Source: Nonomuraea coxensis DSM 45129 | GTDB lineage: Bacteria; Actinomycetota; Actinomycetes; Streptosporangiales; Streptosporangiaceae | Direction of reading: 5' to 3' | Assembly (NCBI RefSeq): GCF_019397265.1 | Contig: NZ_CP068985.1 | Coordinates: forward strand, 3,328,501-3,392,500 | DNA length: 64,000 nucleotides | In this document: positions 37,251 through 45,488 of the stretch, piece after piece | Position numbering within the stretch: the stretch's first letter is position 1 | How the letters are laid out: every line of letters begins with the position of its first letter | Notes under the pieces: model-generated | The model's database searches: none | Seen by the model: only the letters and a program-made list of their open reading frames with translations | What the model was told of the DNA's origin: nothing | Program-made: the position numbers and the translations under genes

Positions 37251-37808
37251 ATGACGTACGGAAACCAGGGCGACGGCGGCTACGGGTCGCAGCCGCCCGG
37301 CGGCGGCTACGGTCAGCAGCCCCCGAGCGGTGGCGGTTACGGCCAGCAGCCGCCGAGTGGCGGCGGTTACGGTCAGCAGCCGCCCAGCGGCGGTGGCTAC
37401 GGCTACGGTCAGCAGCCCCCGAGCGGTGGCGGCTACGGCGAGCAGCCGCCGGGCGGCGGCGGTTACGGTCAGCAGCCGCCCAGCGGCGGTGGCTACGGCT
37501 ACGGTCAGCAGCCCCCCGGCGGCGGTTACGGCGGCCAGCAGCCGCCGGACAACCACCTCGTCCCCGCCATCCTCACCACGCTGTTCTGCTGCCTGCCCCT
37601 CGGCATCGTGTCGATCGTCAAGTCGTCGCAGGTCAACCAGAAGTGGCAGATCGGCGACTACCAGGGCGCGGTGCAGGCGAGCGAGGAGGCCAAGACCTGG
37701 TGGAAGCGCTCGATCATCTTCGGCGCCATCGGCTGGGGCATCGTCGTCCTCTTCTACGTCGTGGTGTTCGTCCTGCTCGCGGCGAGCGTGCCGTCCTCGT
37801 CGTACTGA
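37251..37808 (+). CDS. CD225/dispanin-family membrane protein with Gly/Tyr/Gln/Pro-rich N-terminus
   Basis: This 185-residue protein has about 100 residues of GGYGQQPPSG repeats followed by a CD225 (IFITM-like) domain: NHLVPAILTTLFCCLPLGIV, then KSSQVNQKWQIGDYQGAVQA, the EEAKTWWKRS amphipathic part and a final membrane helix. Eukaryotic relatives alter membrane fusion, but the bacterial role is unknown. Two Cys at the end of the first helix (FCC) lie where animal homologues are palmitoylated; whether that matters here is untested. ATG 37251 follows GAGAGG. Confidence 0.87.
   Translation: MTYGNQGDGGYGSQPPGGGYGQQPPSGGGYGQQPPSGGGYGQQPPSGGGYGYGQQPPSGGGYGEQPPGGGGYGQQPPSGGGYGYGQQPPGGGYGGQQPPDNHLVPAILTTLFCCLPLGIVSIVKSSQVNQKWQIGDYQGAVQASEEAKTWWKRSIIFGAIGWGIVVLFYVVVFVLLAASVPSSSY
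37270..37545 (+). repeat. Imperfect 30-36-bp coding repeats in the CD225 gene
   Basis: Units of roughly 30 bp (36 where GYGYGQ occurs) encode GGYGQQPPSG. Codon differences between units show that the repeat is not freshly expanded. Confidence 0.75.
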
Positions 37809-37837
37809 CGCCGGATGTCAAGGCGGATACTGGGAGC

Positions 37838-38269
37838 ATGAGCATCGCGACGACCGGGCGGCGCGGCACGGACAGGATCAAGGGCCTGCTCGCGCCGCTC
37901 GGGGTCGCGGCCGGGACGGGGGCGGTGTTCGCGCTCGTCGGCGCGGTCGACCCCAACGAGCCCGGCCACTACCCGACCTGCCCCTTCCTGGCGCTGACCG
38001 GCCTCTACTGCCCCGGCTGCGGCACGCTGCGGTCCATCCACGCGCTGGCGCACCTCGACCCCGTGGCGGCGCTCGGGCTCAACCCGCTCATGATGGCGGT
38101 GGTCCCGTTCCTGCTGTTCTGGTGGGGCAGGTGGGTGGTGCGGGCCTGGCAGGGCCGCCCGCGCAGGACGACGCTCGCCCATCCGGCGTGGCTGTGGGCC
38201 TTCCTCGCGATCGTCGTGGTCTACTGGGTGGTCCGGAACCTGCCTTTCGGCGCGTTCCTCGCCCCTTAG
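37838..38269 (+). CDS. DUF2752 membrane protein
   Basis: This 143-residue protein has three to four helices and the DUF2752 hallmark [22 protein letters not shown], including the CPGCGxxR motif next to the membrane. It ends [12 protein letters not shown]. The CxxC pair hints at metal or redox chemistry but no function is established. Start ATG 37838. It stands between the CD225 gene and trpC, a place often taken by DUF2752 genes in actinomycetes (recollection). Confidence 0.87.
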   Translation: MSIATTGRRGTDRIKGLLAPLGVAAGTGAVFALVGAVDPNEPGHYPTCPFLALTGLYCPGCGTLRSIHALAHLDPVAALGLNPLMMAVVPFLLFWWGRWVVRAWQGRPRRTTLAHPAWLWAFLAIVVVYWVVRNLPFGAFLAP

Positions 38270-38399
38270 GCACGTCGAGACGCGAGCCCTGTGGGTGAGG
38301 TACCCCGCAGGGGCCGATACCATCGCAGGACAGGCGGAGAGCGGACGCCAAGCGAACTCTCGGCCACCCCCACAGTCGATCCGGAGGGACCCCAAGCGC

Positions 38400-39239
38400 G
38401 TGAGTGAGCGGACGGAAGGGCCGAGTGTCCTCGACGACATCCTCGACGGGGTGCGCGCCGACCTCGCGGCACGACAGCAGGCCGTGTCCATGGACGAGCT
38501 CAAGCGGCGGGCCGAGCGGGCCCGGCCGCCCAGGGACGCGATGGCCGCCCTCGGAGGCGACAAGGTCTCGGTGATCGCCGAGGTCAAGCGCTCCAGCCCG
38601 TCCAAGGGCGCGCTGGCCGCCATCGCCGACCCCGCCGCCCTGGCGGCCGACTACGAAGCGGGCGGCGCCCACGTCATCAGCGTGCTGACCGAGCAGCGCA
38701 AGTTCGGCGGCAGCCTCGACGACCTGGCCGCGGTGCGCGCCCGGGTCGACATCCCCATCCTGCGCAAGGACTTCATCCTCACCTCCTACCAGCTCTGGGA
38801 GGCGCGGGCGCACGGCGCCGACCTGGCGCTGCTCATGGTCGTCTGCCTGGAGCAGGAGGCCCTGGTCTCGCTCATCGAGCGGGCCGAGTCGATCGGGCTC
38901 ACCCCGCTGGTCGAGGTGCACACCGAGGAGGAGCTCGACCGCGCGGTCGCCGCCGGGGCCCGCGTCATCGGGATCAACGCGCGCAACCTCAAGACACTCG
39001 AGGTCGATCGCGAGGTCTTCACGAAACTGGCGCCCAAGATCCCGGATAATGTGATCAAGATCGCCGAGTCGGGCGTGCGCGGCCCGCACGACCTGCTCGC
39101 CTACGCCCGTAACGGCGCCGACGCCGTCCTGGTGGGGGAGAGCCTGGTCACGGGCAAGGATCCGCGCAAGGCCGTGGAGGCGCTGGTCACCGCCGGCGCG
39201 CACCCGTCGACGCGCCCCGACCACTCAGCAGAGGGATAG
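38400..39239 (+). CDS. trpC: Indole-3-glycerol phosphate synthase
   Basis: This 279-residue TIM barrel closes the indole ring from CdRP. Catalytic landmarks are [14 protein letters not shown] (Glu and Lys), [25 protein letters not shown] (catalytic Lys), [13 protein letters not shown] and [12 protein letters not shown]. The start is GTG 38400 ([14 protein letters not shown]), ten bases after GGAGGG; the upstream extension to 38295 is not family-like. It is followed two bases on by trpB. No TrpF domain is fused. Confidence 0.97.
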   Translation: MSERTEGPSVLDDILDGVRADLAARQQAVSMDELKRRAERARPPRDAMAALGGDKVSVIAEVKRSSPSKGALAAIADPAALAADYEAGGAHVISVLTEQRKFGGSLDDLAAVRARVDIPILRKDFILTSYQLWEARAHGADLALLMVVCLEQEALVSLIERAESIGLTPLVEVHTEEELDRAVAAGARVIGINARNLKTLEVDREVFTKLAPKIPDNVIKIAESGVRGPHDLLAYARNGADAVLVGESLVTGKDPRKAVEALVTAGAHPSTRPDHSAEG

Positions 39240-39241
39240 CA

Positions 39242-40483
39242 GTGGCAAACGAAGGCACCATCCTGACCGCCGCGGACCTGGCGGGCAACGGCGCGCAGGG
39301 CAACGACCCCGACGTGCACGGCAAGTTCGGCATCTTCGGCGGCCGGTTCGTGCCCGAGGCGCTGATCCCGGCGCTCGACGAGGTCGCCTCGGTCTACGAG
39401 AAGGCCAAGAACGACCAGGAGTTCATCCGCGAGTTCGACCACCTGCTGCGCACCTACGCCGGGCGGCCGACCACGCTGACCGACGTGCGGCGCTTCAGCG
39501 AGCACGCGGGCGGCGCCAGGATCGTGCTCAAGCGCGAGGACCTCACCCACACCGGCGCCCACAAGATCAACAACGTGCTGGGCCAGGCGCTGCTCACCAA
39601 GCGGCTGGGCAAGAAGCGGGTCATCGCCGAGACCGGCGCCGGGCAGCACGGCGTGGCCACCGCCACCGCCGCGGCCCTGCTCGGCCTGGAGTGCGTCATC
39701 TACATGGGCGCCGTCGACTGCGAGCGCCAGGCGCTCAACGTCGCCAGGATGAAGCTGCTGGGCGCCCAGGTGGTGCCGGTCACCAACGGCTCCCAGACGC
39801 TCAAGGACGCCATCAACGAGGCCTTCCGCGACTGGGTCACCAACGTCGACTCCACCCACTACCTGTTCGGCACCATCGCGGGGCCGCACCCGTTCCCCGA
39901 GATGGTCCGCGACTTCGCGCGCATCATCGGCGTCGAGGCCCGCCGCCAGATCCAGGAGCTCACCGGCCGGCTGCCCGACGCGGTCTGCGCGGCCGTCGGC
40001 GGCGGCAGCAACGCCATCGGCATCTTCCACGCCTTCCTCGGCGACCAGGACGTGCGGCTGCACGGCTACGAGGCCGCAGGGCGCGGCCTCGACAGCGGCG
40101 AGCACGCGCTCACGCTCACCGCCGGATCGGTCGGCGTGCTGCACGGCTCGCGCACCTACGTGCTGCAGGACGACGAGGGCCAGACGATCGAGTCCCACTC
40201 GATCTCGGCCGGGCTCGACTACCCGGGCGTCGGCCCGGAGCACGCCTGGCTCAAGGACACCGGCAGGGCCACCTACCACGGCGTGACCGACGACCAGGCG
40301 ATGCAGGCGTTCTCCCTGCTGGCCAGGACCGAGGGCATCATCCCCGCCATCGAGTCCTCCCATGCCCTCGCGGGCGCGCTGGAGCTGGGCCGCGAGCTCG
40401 GCCCCGAGGCGACCATCCTGGTCAACCTCTCCGGCCGCGGCGACAAGGACATGGGCACGGCGATGAAATACTTCAACCTCTGA
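39242..40483 (+). CDS. trpB: Tryptophan synthase beta chain
   Basis: TrpB joins indole and serine with PLP. The 413-residue protein has [18 protein letters not shown], the PLP lysine in [40 protein letters not shown] and the C-terminal [10 protein letters not shown] 39242 is two bases after the trpC stop, indicating coupling. The partner trpA follows after 71 bp. Confidence 0.98.
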   Translation: MANEGTILTAADLAGNGAQGNDPDVHGKFGIFGGRFVPEALIPALDEVASVYEKAKNDQEFIREFDHLLRTYAGRPTTLTDVRRFSEHAGGARIVLKREDLTHTGAHKINNVLGQALLTKRLGKKRVIAETGAGQHGVATATAAALLGLECVIYMGAVDCERQALNVARMKLLGAQVVPVTNGSQTLKDAINEAFRDWVTNVDSTHYLFGTIAGPHPFPEMVRDFARIIGVEARRQIQELTGRLPDAVCAAVGGGSNAIGIFHAFLGDQDVRLHGYEAAGRGLDSGEHALTLTAGSVGVLHGSRTYVLQDDEGQTIESHSISAGLDYPGVGPEHAWLKDTGRATYHGVTDDQAMQAFSLLARTEGIIPAIESSHALAGALELGRELGPEATILVNLSGRGDKDMGTAMKYFNL

Positions 40484-40554
40484 CGAGTCGCCGGCCCGGC
40501 AGCGGGCCTGCCGCGGGGCATCATGGTGGGACTCGACCTTCGAAACGGACAGAC

Positions 40555-41349
40555 ATGACGACTCTACAGACGGTGTTCGCCAAGGCGAAGGCGGACAACA
40601 GAGCCGCGCTCGTCGGCTACCTGCCCGCGGGCTTCCCGTCCAAGGACGGCGCCATCGCCGCCGCCGCGGCCCTGGTCGAGGCCGGCTGCGACGTCATCGA
40701 GATCGGGCTGCCCTACTCCGACCCGCTCATGGACGGGCCGACCATCCAGGACGCGGTGCACCGGTCGCTGAGCAACGGCACCCGCATCGCCGACGTCCTG
40801 CGCACCGTCGAGGGCGTGGCCGCGACCGGCGCGGCCACGCTCGTCATGACCTACTGGAACCCGATCGACCGCTACGGCGCCGATCGCTTCGCCCGCGACC
40901 TCGCGGCCGCCGGCGGGGTGGGCACGATCACGCCCGACCTGACGCCCGAGGAGTCCGAGCCGTGGCGGGCCGCCTCGGCCGCCGCCGGCATCGACACGGT
41001 GTTCCTGGTGGCGCCCAGCTCGACCGAGGAGCGCATCAAGGCGGTCGTCGACTGCTGCACCGGCTTCGTCTACGCCGCCTCGCTGATGGGCGTCACGGGC
41101 GCCCGCGAGACCGTCAACGTCGCCGCCGAGGGCCTGGTCGAGCGGACGCGGGCGCACACCTCGCTGCCGGTGTGCGTCGGGCTCGGCGTCGGCACCGGGG
41201 CGCAGGCGGCCGAGGTCGCCTCCTACGCCGACGGGGTGATCGTGGGCTCGGCGTTCATCCGCCGGCTGCTCGACGCGCCCGACGAGGCCGCGGGGCGCGA
41301 GTCCTGCGCCGCCCTGGCCCGCGACATGGCGCGCGGCGTGCGCCGCTGA
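40555..41349 (+). CDS. trpA: Tryptophan synthase alpha chain
   Basis: TrpA cleaves indole-3-glycerol phosphate and channels indole to TrpB. The 264-residue barrel shows ALVGYLPAGFPS, CDVIEIGLPYSDPLMDGP with the catalytic Glu, TPDLTPEES with the catalytic Asp, YAASLMGVTGAR and CVGLGVGTGAQ. ATG 40555. The last trp gene, it is followed by a hairpin terminator. Confidence 0.97.
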   Translation: MTTLQTVFAKAKADNRAALVGYLPAGFPSKDGAIAAAAALVEAGCDVIEIGLPYSDPLMDGPTIQDAVHRSLSNGTRIADVLRTVEGVAATGAATLVMTYWNPIDRYGADRFARDLAAAGGVGTITPDLTPEESEPWRAASAAAGIDTVFLVAPSSTEERIKAVVDCCTGFVYAASLMGVTGARETVNVAAEGLVERTRAHTSLPVCVGLGVGTGAQAAEVASYADGVIVGSAFIRRLLDAPDEAAGRESCAALARDMARGVRR

Positions 41350-41366
41350 CGGTGCTGAGCGTGTGG

Positions 41367-41396
41367 AGCGCGGTCCCTCGTACGGGGGGCCGCGCT
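41367..41396 (+). terminator. Hairpin terminator after trpA
   Basis: AGCGCGG (41367-41373) pairs with CCGCGCT (41390-41396), with further partial pairing inside. It separates trpA from the convergent membrane gene ending at 41413. There is no T-tract. Confidence 0.5.
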
Positions 41397-41412
41397 TCTG
41401 CGCTGTCCCGGC

Positions 41413-42072
41413 TCATCCGCCCGTGGCGGCGGGCTCCCGCAGGGGGGCGTACAGCGGGGACCAGCGGTTGTACAGCCCCGACGGCACCAGATACACGTTG
41501 ATGACGACCTGCATGAGCACCACCCACACGGCGTACTGCGCGGTCCCCAGCGCGGGCACCACGTCCATGGGCAGGGCGTAGGCCATCACCACCCGCACCG
41601 CGGCGTCCGCCAGCAGGCCCGCCCCGTACATCACGGTCACCACCCGCCAGATCCGGCGGAAGGCGGGCAGCCGCTCCCACAGCACGTCCCACGGCTCGCG
41701 TCCCGGCCCGACCCGCCCCTCCAGCAGGAAGCGGGTGAAGGTGAACGCGAGCGGCCGCTCACCGCGCGCGCTCGCCAGGAACCACAGGGCCGCCACGCCC
41801 ATGAACCAGCCGTCCTTGGCCAGCAGGAAGCGCGGGTCGTGGACGAGCGCCGAGACCGCGGCGCCGGCCAGGATCATCGCGGTCATGAAGAGCGCCAGCC
41901 GGTCGGGCCTGCGCCCCCGCGCCAGGCTCACGGCCACGCTGAGGCCGGGGACGAGCGAGCTGACGAGCAGGGCGGCCTGCTCGTCGAGGCCGGCGGCGTA
42001 CCGCAGGGCGTAGTAGACCCCCATCGGCAGCACGAGGTCGACACCCAGGGCGGCCACCGTTCTTACTCGCAT
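41413..42072 (-). CDS. Membrane protein of the VC0807-like type
   Basis: This 219-residue protein has about six membrane helices, with GVYYALRYAAGLDEQAALLVSSLVPG near the N-terminus and FTFTRFLLEGRVGPGREPWDVLWERLPAFRRIWR, a sequence pattern seen in VC0807-like integral membrane proteins. Function is unknown. ATG 42072 starts it, and its upstream region faces the MauE-like gene. The 160-bp divergent gap is AT-richer than average near 42075-42110. Confidence 0.65.
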   Translation of the reverse strand: MRVRTVAALGVDLVLPMGVYYALRYAAGLDEQAALLVSSLVPGLSVAVSLARGRRPDRLALFMTAMILAGAAVSALVHDPRFLLAKDGWFMGVAALWFLASARGERPLAFTFTRFLLEGRVGPGREPWDVLWERLPAFRRIWRVVTVMYGAGLLADAAVRVVMAYALPMDVVPALGTAQYAVWVVLMQVVINVYLVPSGLYNRWSPLYAPLREPAATGG

Positions 42073-42233
42073 GAGTAATTCTTATCTTCGCCTGGTAAAA
42101 GCGGCAAACCTCGCAGGTCGGAGCGGGAAACACGCCGCTTAGCTGACGCTTATCCCGGGCGTGGTCCGATGGAGTCCCGGTACTGTGCGCAGTCTTGGCA
42201 CGGTCCCGGCCATGGAGAAGAAGGAGATGACCT

Positions 42234-42758
42234 GTGGACGCGTCACTATCGTCACGTTCGGTCAGATTGCCGATACCCTGGGTGACGACCGTCGCCCGGC
42301 TGGTGCTGGGCGGGGTGCTGATCGCGGCGGGCGCGCTCAAGATCGGCAACCCGTCCGACTCGGTCCTGGCGGTCAAGGCTTACCAGCTGCTGCCCGAGGC
42401 GGTCGCCGTCGGGGCGGGCCACGCCCTGCCGATCGTGGAGATCGTCGTCGGCGCGCTGCTGGTCGTCGGTCTGCTGACCAGGGTGGCCGCCGTGATCGCG
42501 GCGCTGCTCATGCTCGCCTTCGTGTTCGGCATCGGCTGGGCGTGGGCGAACGGCCTGCGGATCGACTGCGGCTGCTTCGGCGGCGGCGGCCAGCTCGGGG
42601 CGGGACAGGAGCCGGCCTACCTGGTCGACATCCTGCGCGACTTCGGGCTGGCGCTGCTCGGCGCCTGGACGGTCCGCTTCCCGCCGGGCCGCTTCGCGCT
42701 CGACGGGGCCCTCGGGCTCGGGGGCGACAGTGCTGACGACGACTTGGAGAACCTGTGA
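42234..42758 (+). CDS. MauE/DoxX-family redox-associated membrane protein
   Basis: This 174-residue protein has four helices with ARLVLGGVLIAAGALKI and the MauE-type cysteine motif RIDCGCFGGGG after helix three, and an acidic tail. MauE/DoxX-type proteins help pass electrons to periplasmic thioredoxin-like proteins. The next gene, overlapping by one to four bases, encodes a DsbA-like protein, so a disulfide-handling pair is likely. GTG 42234 is the start. Confidence 0.87.
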   Translation: MDASLSSRSVRLPIPWVTTVARLVLGGVLIAAGALKIGNPSDSVLAVKAYQLLPEAVAVGAGHALPIVEIVVGALLVVGLLTRVAAVIAALLMLAFVFGIGWAWANGLRIDCGCFGGGGQLGAGQEPAYLVDILRDFGLALLGAWTVRFPPGRFALDGALGLGGDSADDDLENL

Positions 42759-43519
42759 TGGGCAAGGGCGAGCGGACGACCGCGACACGCAGCGCACGCG
42801 AGAAGATCAAGGAGCAGCAGGCCGCCGCGCGCGCCCGCGACCGGCGCAAGCGGGCGATCACCTACACCGCGGCCGGCGTGACCGCCGTGGCCGCCGTCGG
42901 CGCCGGCATCTGGTACGGCGCCGGCAAGTACCAGTCGGAGGAGGCCACCGCCGGGCTCGCGCCGATCACCGTGCAGCCCGACGGCACCGTGGTCATGGCC
43001 CAGAGCGGCGTCGAGAAGCCCGTGCTCGACGTCTACGAGGACTTCCAGTGCCCGGCCTGCAAGGAGGCCGAGCGGGTCAGCGGCCAGACGATCAGGAACC
43101 TCGCCGCCGAGGGCAAGGCCAAGGTCGTCTACCACGCCATCACGATCTTCTCCCAGGAGCCCACCCGCTCCAACTCCCTGCGCGCGGGCAACGCCGCCCG
43201 GTGCGTCGCCGACGGCAAGCAGTGGATGGCCTTCCACGACCTGCTCTTCGAGAACCAGCCGCCCGAGAACAAGGAGGGCTTCACCAACGGCCAGCTCATC
43301 GAATGGGGCAAGGAGGCCGGGGTGAGCGCGCCCGGCTTCGAGCAGTGCGTCAACTCGGGCAAGAACGTGCAGGCACAGCAGTCGTACAGTCAGAAGATCA
43401 TGGACGAGCAGAAGCTGACCCACACGCCGACGCTGAAACTTAACGGCAAAGAAGTGGACAATGCAGTCGTCTTCAGCCCGTCCGAGCTTCGTGACGCGGT
43501 CACGAAGGCCGCCAAGTAG
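42758..43519 (+). CDS. DsbA-family thiol-disulfide oxidoreductase, membrane-anchored
   Basis: This 253-residue protein has a charged cytoplasmic N-terminus (to about 40), one membrane helix (ITYTAAGVTAVAAVGAGIWY) and an extracytoplasmic thioredoxin fold with CPAC in YEDFQCPACKEAER, and the cis-Pro loop in HTPTLKLNG. It probably forms or shuffles disulfides outside the membrane. The start is ATG 42758; GTG 42755 is an alternative. It is coupled to the MauE-like gene, with lgt 26 bp downstream. Confidence 0.92.
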   Translation: MGKGERTTATRSAREKIKEQQAAARARDRRKRAITYTAAGVTAVAAVGAGIWYGAGKYQSEEATAGLAPITVQPDGTVVMAQSGVEKPVLDVYEDFQCPACKEAERVSGQTIRNLAAEGKAKVVYHAITIFSQEPTRSNSLRAGNAARCVADGKQWMAFHDLLFENQPPENKEGFTNGQLIEWGKEAGVSAPGFEQCVNSGKNVQAQQSYSQKIMDEQKLTHTPTLKLNGKEVDNAVVFSPSELRDAVTKAAK

Positions 43520-43545
43520 GCTCGCGTCCGCTACCCTCACCTGAC

Positions 43546-44787
43546 ATGCCCCTTGCCTCGATTCCCAGCCCTTCCCAGGGGGTCTGGTATCTCGGAATCA
43601 TCCCGATCCGGGCCTATGCGCTGTGCATCGTGCTCGGCGTCATCGTCGCCGTCTGGCTGAGCGAGCGCCGCTGGCGCGCCCGCGGCGGCCAGAAGGGGAC
43701 CATCATCGACATCGCGGTCCCCGCGGTCATCTTCGGCCTGATCGGCGGCCGCCTCTACCACGTCATCACCGACTGGCAGACCTACTTCGGCAGCCGCGCG
43801 ATCAAGCCCGCCTACAAGGCGCTGTTCATCTGGGAGGGCGGCCTCGGCATCTGGGGGGCGATCGCGCTCGGCGGCGTCGGCGTCTGGCTGGCCGCGCGCC
43901 GGCGCGGCCTGTCGATGACGGCCCTGGCCGACACGATCGCCCCCGGCATCGCGTTCGCCCAGGGCATCGGCCGCTGGGGCAACTGGTTCAACCAGGAGCT
44001 GTACGGCTCGCCGACCACGCTGCCGTGGGGCCTCGAGATCGACATCGACCACGGCGGCGAGCCCGGCGTCCTCTACCACCCGACGTTCCTGTACGAGTCG
44101 ATCTGGGACATCCTGCTCGGCTTCGCCCTCATCCTCGTGGGCCGCCGCCTCAACCTGCGCTTCGGGCGGCTGTTCGCCCTCTACGTGGCCGGCTACACCT
44201 TCGCCCGCTTCTGGATCGAAGGGCTGCGCATCGACCCGGTCGGCGGGGTCGACCACGCGGTGACGTTCCTCGGGCTGCGCATCAACCAGTGGACGTCGAT
44301 CGTGCTGTTCGTCGGGGCGCTCGTCTACTTCTGGGCGACGCGCAACAAGGAGGGCGTGGAGGTCGTCGTCCCGCCGTCAGCCGAGGCCGACCCGGCGCAC
44401 GCCGGCGACCAGAGCGACCCCGGCTCCACCGACGACACCCTCGCCTCCGAAGCGTCCGCCTCCGACTCCGAGGGCGGGCGGGGGGCGCCCGGCAAGGACG
44501 GGGCCGACGGCGACCGCGCCGCATCCGGCGCCGACGACCCTGCCGCACTCGACGGGGACCGTGCCGCACTGGATGCCGACCGTGCCGCACCGGACGCCGA
44601 CCCGGCCCACTCCGCCACTGGCCTCGCCGACGCCGAGGAGACCGCCGGCGGCCGGGACACCGACGCCGTCACCTCCGACGCCCTCGCCGGCGACACCGAC
44701 GCCGTCACCGCCGGCTCGCGCGAGGACGCCGAGAAGGAGGAGAAGGAGCCCGGCGGCCACGCCGAGAAGGAAACGAACTCCCGATGA
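43546..44787 (+). CDS. lgt: Prolipoprotein diacylglyceryl transferase with long acidic tail
   Basis: Lgt adds diacylglycerol to the lipobox Cys of prelipoproteins. The 413-residue protein contains about seven helices and the Lgt signature GRWGNWFNQELYG (about 145-157), with YHPTFLYES after it. Core Lgt ends near residue 268; the remaining 145 residues are an Asp/Ala/Glu-rich, low-complexity tail with near repeats (AALDGDRAALDADRAAPDAD). The tail should be cytoplasmic and disordered. The start ATG 43546. It overlaps the next gene by four bases (ATGA). The lipoprotein genes in this window (subtilase, LivK) are clients. Confidence 0.95.
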   Translation: MPLASIPSPSQGVWYLGIIPIRAYALCIVLGVIVAVWLSERRWRARGGQKGTIIDIAVPAVIFGLIGGRLYHVITDWQTYFGSRAIKPAYKALFIWEGGLGIWGAIALGGVGVWLAARRRGLSMTALADTIAPGIAFAQGIGRWGNWFNQELYGSPTTLPWGLEIDIDHGGEPGVLYHPTFLYESIWDILLGFALILVGRRLNLRFGRLFALYVAGYTFARFWIEGLRIDPVGGVDHAVTFLGLRINQWTSIVLFVGALVYFWATRNKEGVEVVVPPSAEADPAHAGDQSDPGSTDDTLASEASASDSEGGRGAPGKDGADGDRAASGADDPAALDGDRAALDADRAAPDADPAHSATGLADAEETAGGRDTDAVTSDALAGDTDAVTAGSREDAEKEEKEPGGHAEKETNSR

Positions 44788-45488
44788 CCGAAGGCGCGGA
44801 GATCCACCACCGGCATCGCGACGTCACGGGCGGCTGGCTGCGGCCCTCGGTGTTCGGCGCGATGGACGGCCTGGTGTCCAACTTCGCGCTCATCGCGGGT
44901 GTCGCCGGCGGCACCACCGACACCCGGGTCATCGCCCTCAGCGGCTTCGCCGGCCTGGCCGCCGGCGCGCTGTCGATGGCCGGCGGCGAGTACGTCTCGG
45001 TGGCCAGCCAGCGCGAGCTGGCCCAGGCCGAGATCGCCGTCGAACGCCGCGAGCTGCGCCACCACCCCGAGGACGAGCAGGCTGAGCTCGCCCAGACCTT
45101 CGTCGACAAGGGCGTGAACCCCGACCTGGCCGCCGAGGTGGCCCGGCAGATCTCCCGCAACCCCGAGCGCGCCCTTGAGGTGCACACGGTCAACGAACTC
45201 GGGGTCGCGCCGGGGAATCTGCCGTCTCCGCTGGTCGCGGCGGGGTCGTCGTTCCTTTCCTTCGGGGTGGGGGCCGTGCTGCCGCTGTTGCCGTACGTGC
45301 TGGGAGCCGACGATCTGGTGATCTCGGCGGTGCTCTCGTGTGCGGCGCTGTTCGCGGCGGGCGCTATCGTGTCGGCCGTGACGGCGCGAAGCTGGTGGTA
45401 TTCGGGACTGAGGCAGCTCGTGGTGGGCGCGGTGGCCGCCGCGGTCACCTTCGGGGTGGGCAACCTGGTCGGGGCGGCGGGCCTGTGA
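44784..45488 (+). CDS. VIT1/CCC1-family Fe2+/Mn2+ transporter
   Basis: This 234-residue membrane protein has the N-terminal CCC1 motif LRPSVFGAMDGLVSNFALIAGVAG, then AGALSMAGGEYVSVASQRE, a charged cytosolic metal-binding helix bundle (ELRHHPEDEQAELAQTFVDKG) and three further helices. Relatives move iron or manganese out of the cytosol. The start is ATG 44784, coupled to lgt by overlap; it overlaps the next gene by one base. Confidence 0.93.
   Translation: MTEGAEIHHRHRDVTGGWLRPSVFGAMDGLVSNFALIAGVAGGTTDTRVIALSGFAGLAAGALSMAGGEYVSVASQRELAQAEIAVERRELRHHPEDEQAELAQTFVDKGVNPDLAAEVARQISRNPERALEVHTVNELGVAPGNLPSPLVAAGSSFLSFGVGAVLPLLPYVLGADDLVISAVLSCAALFAAGAIVSAVTARSWWYSGLRQLVVGAVAAAVTFGVGNLVGAAGL

Noticed and set aside
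36660..37545. Regular repeats resembling a CRISPR array
   Set aside because: They are in-frame coding repeats for Gly/Tyr/Gln-rich peptides with no unique spacers and no cas genes in the window.
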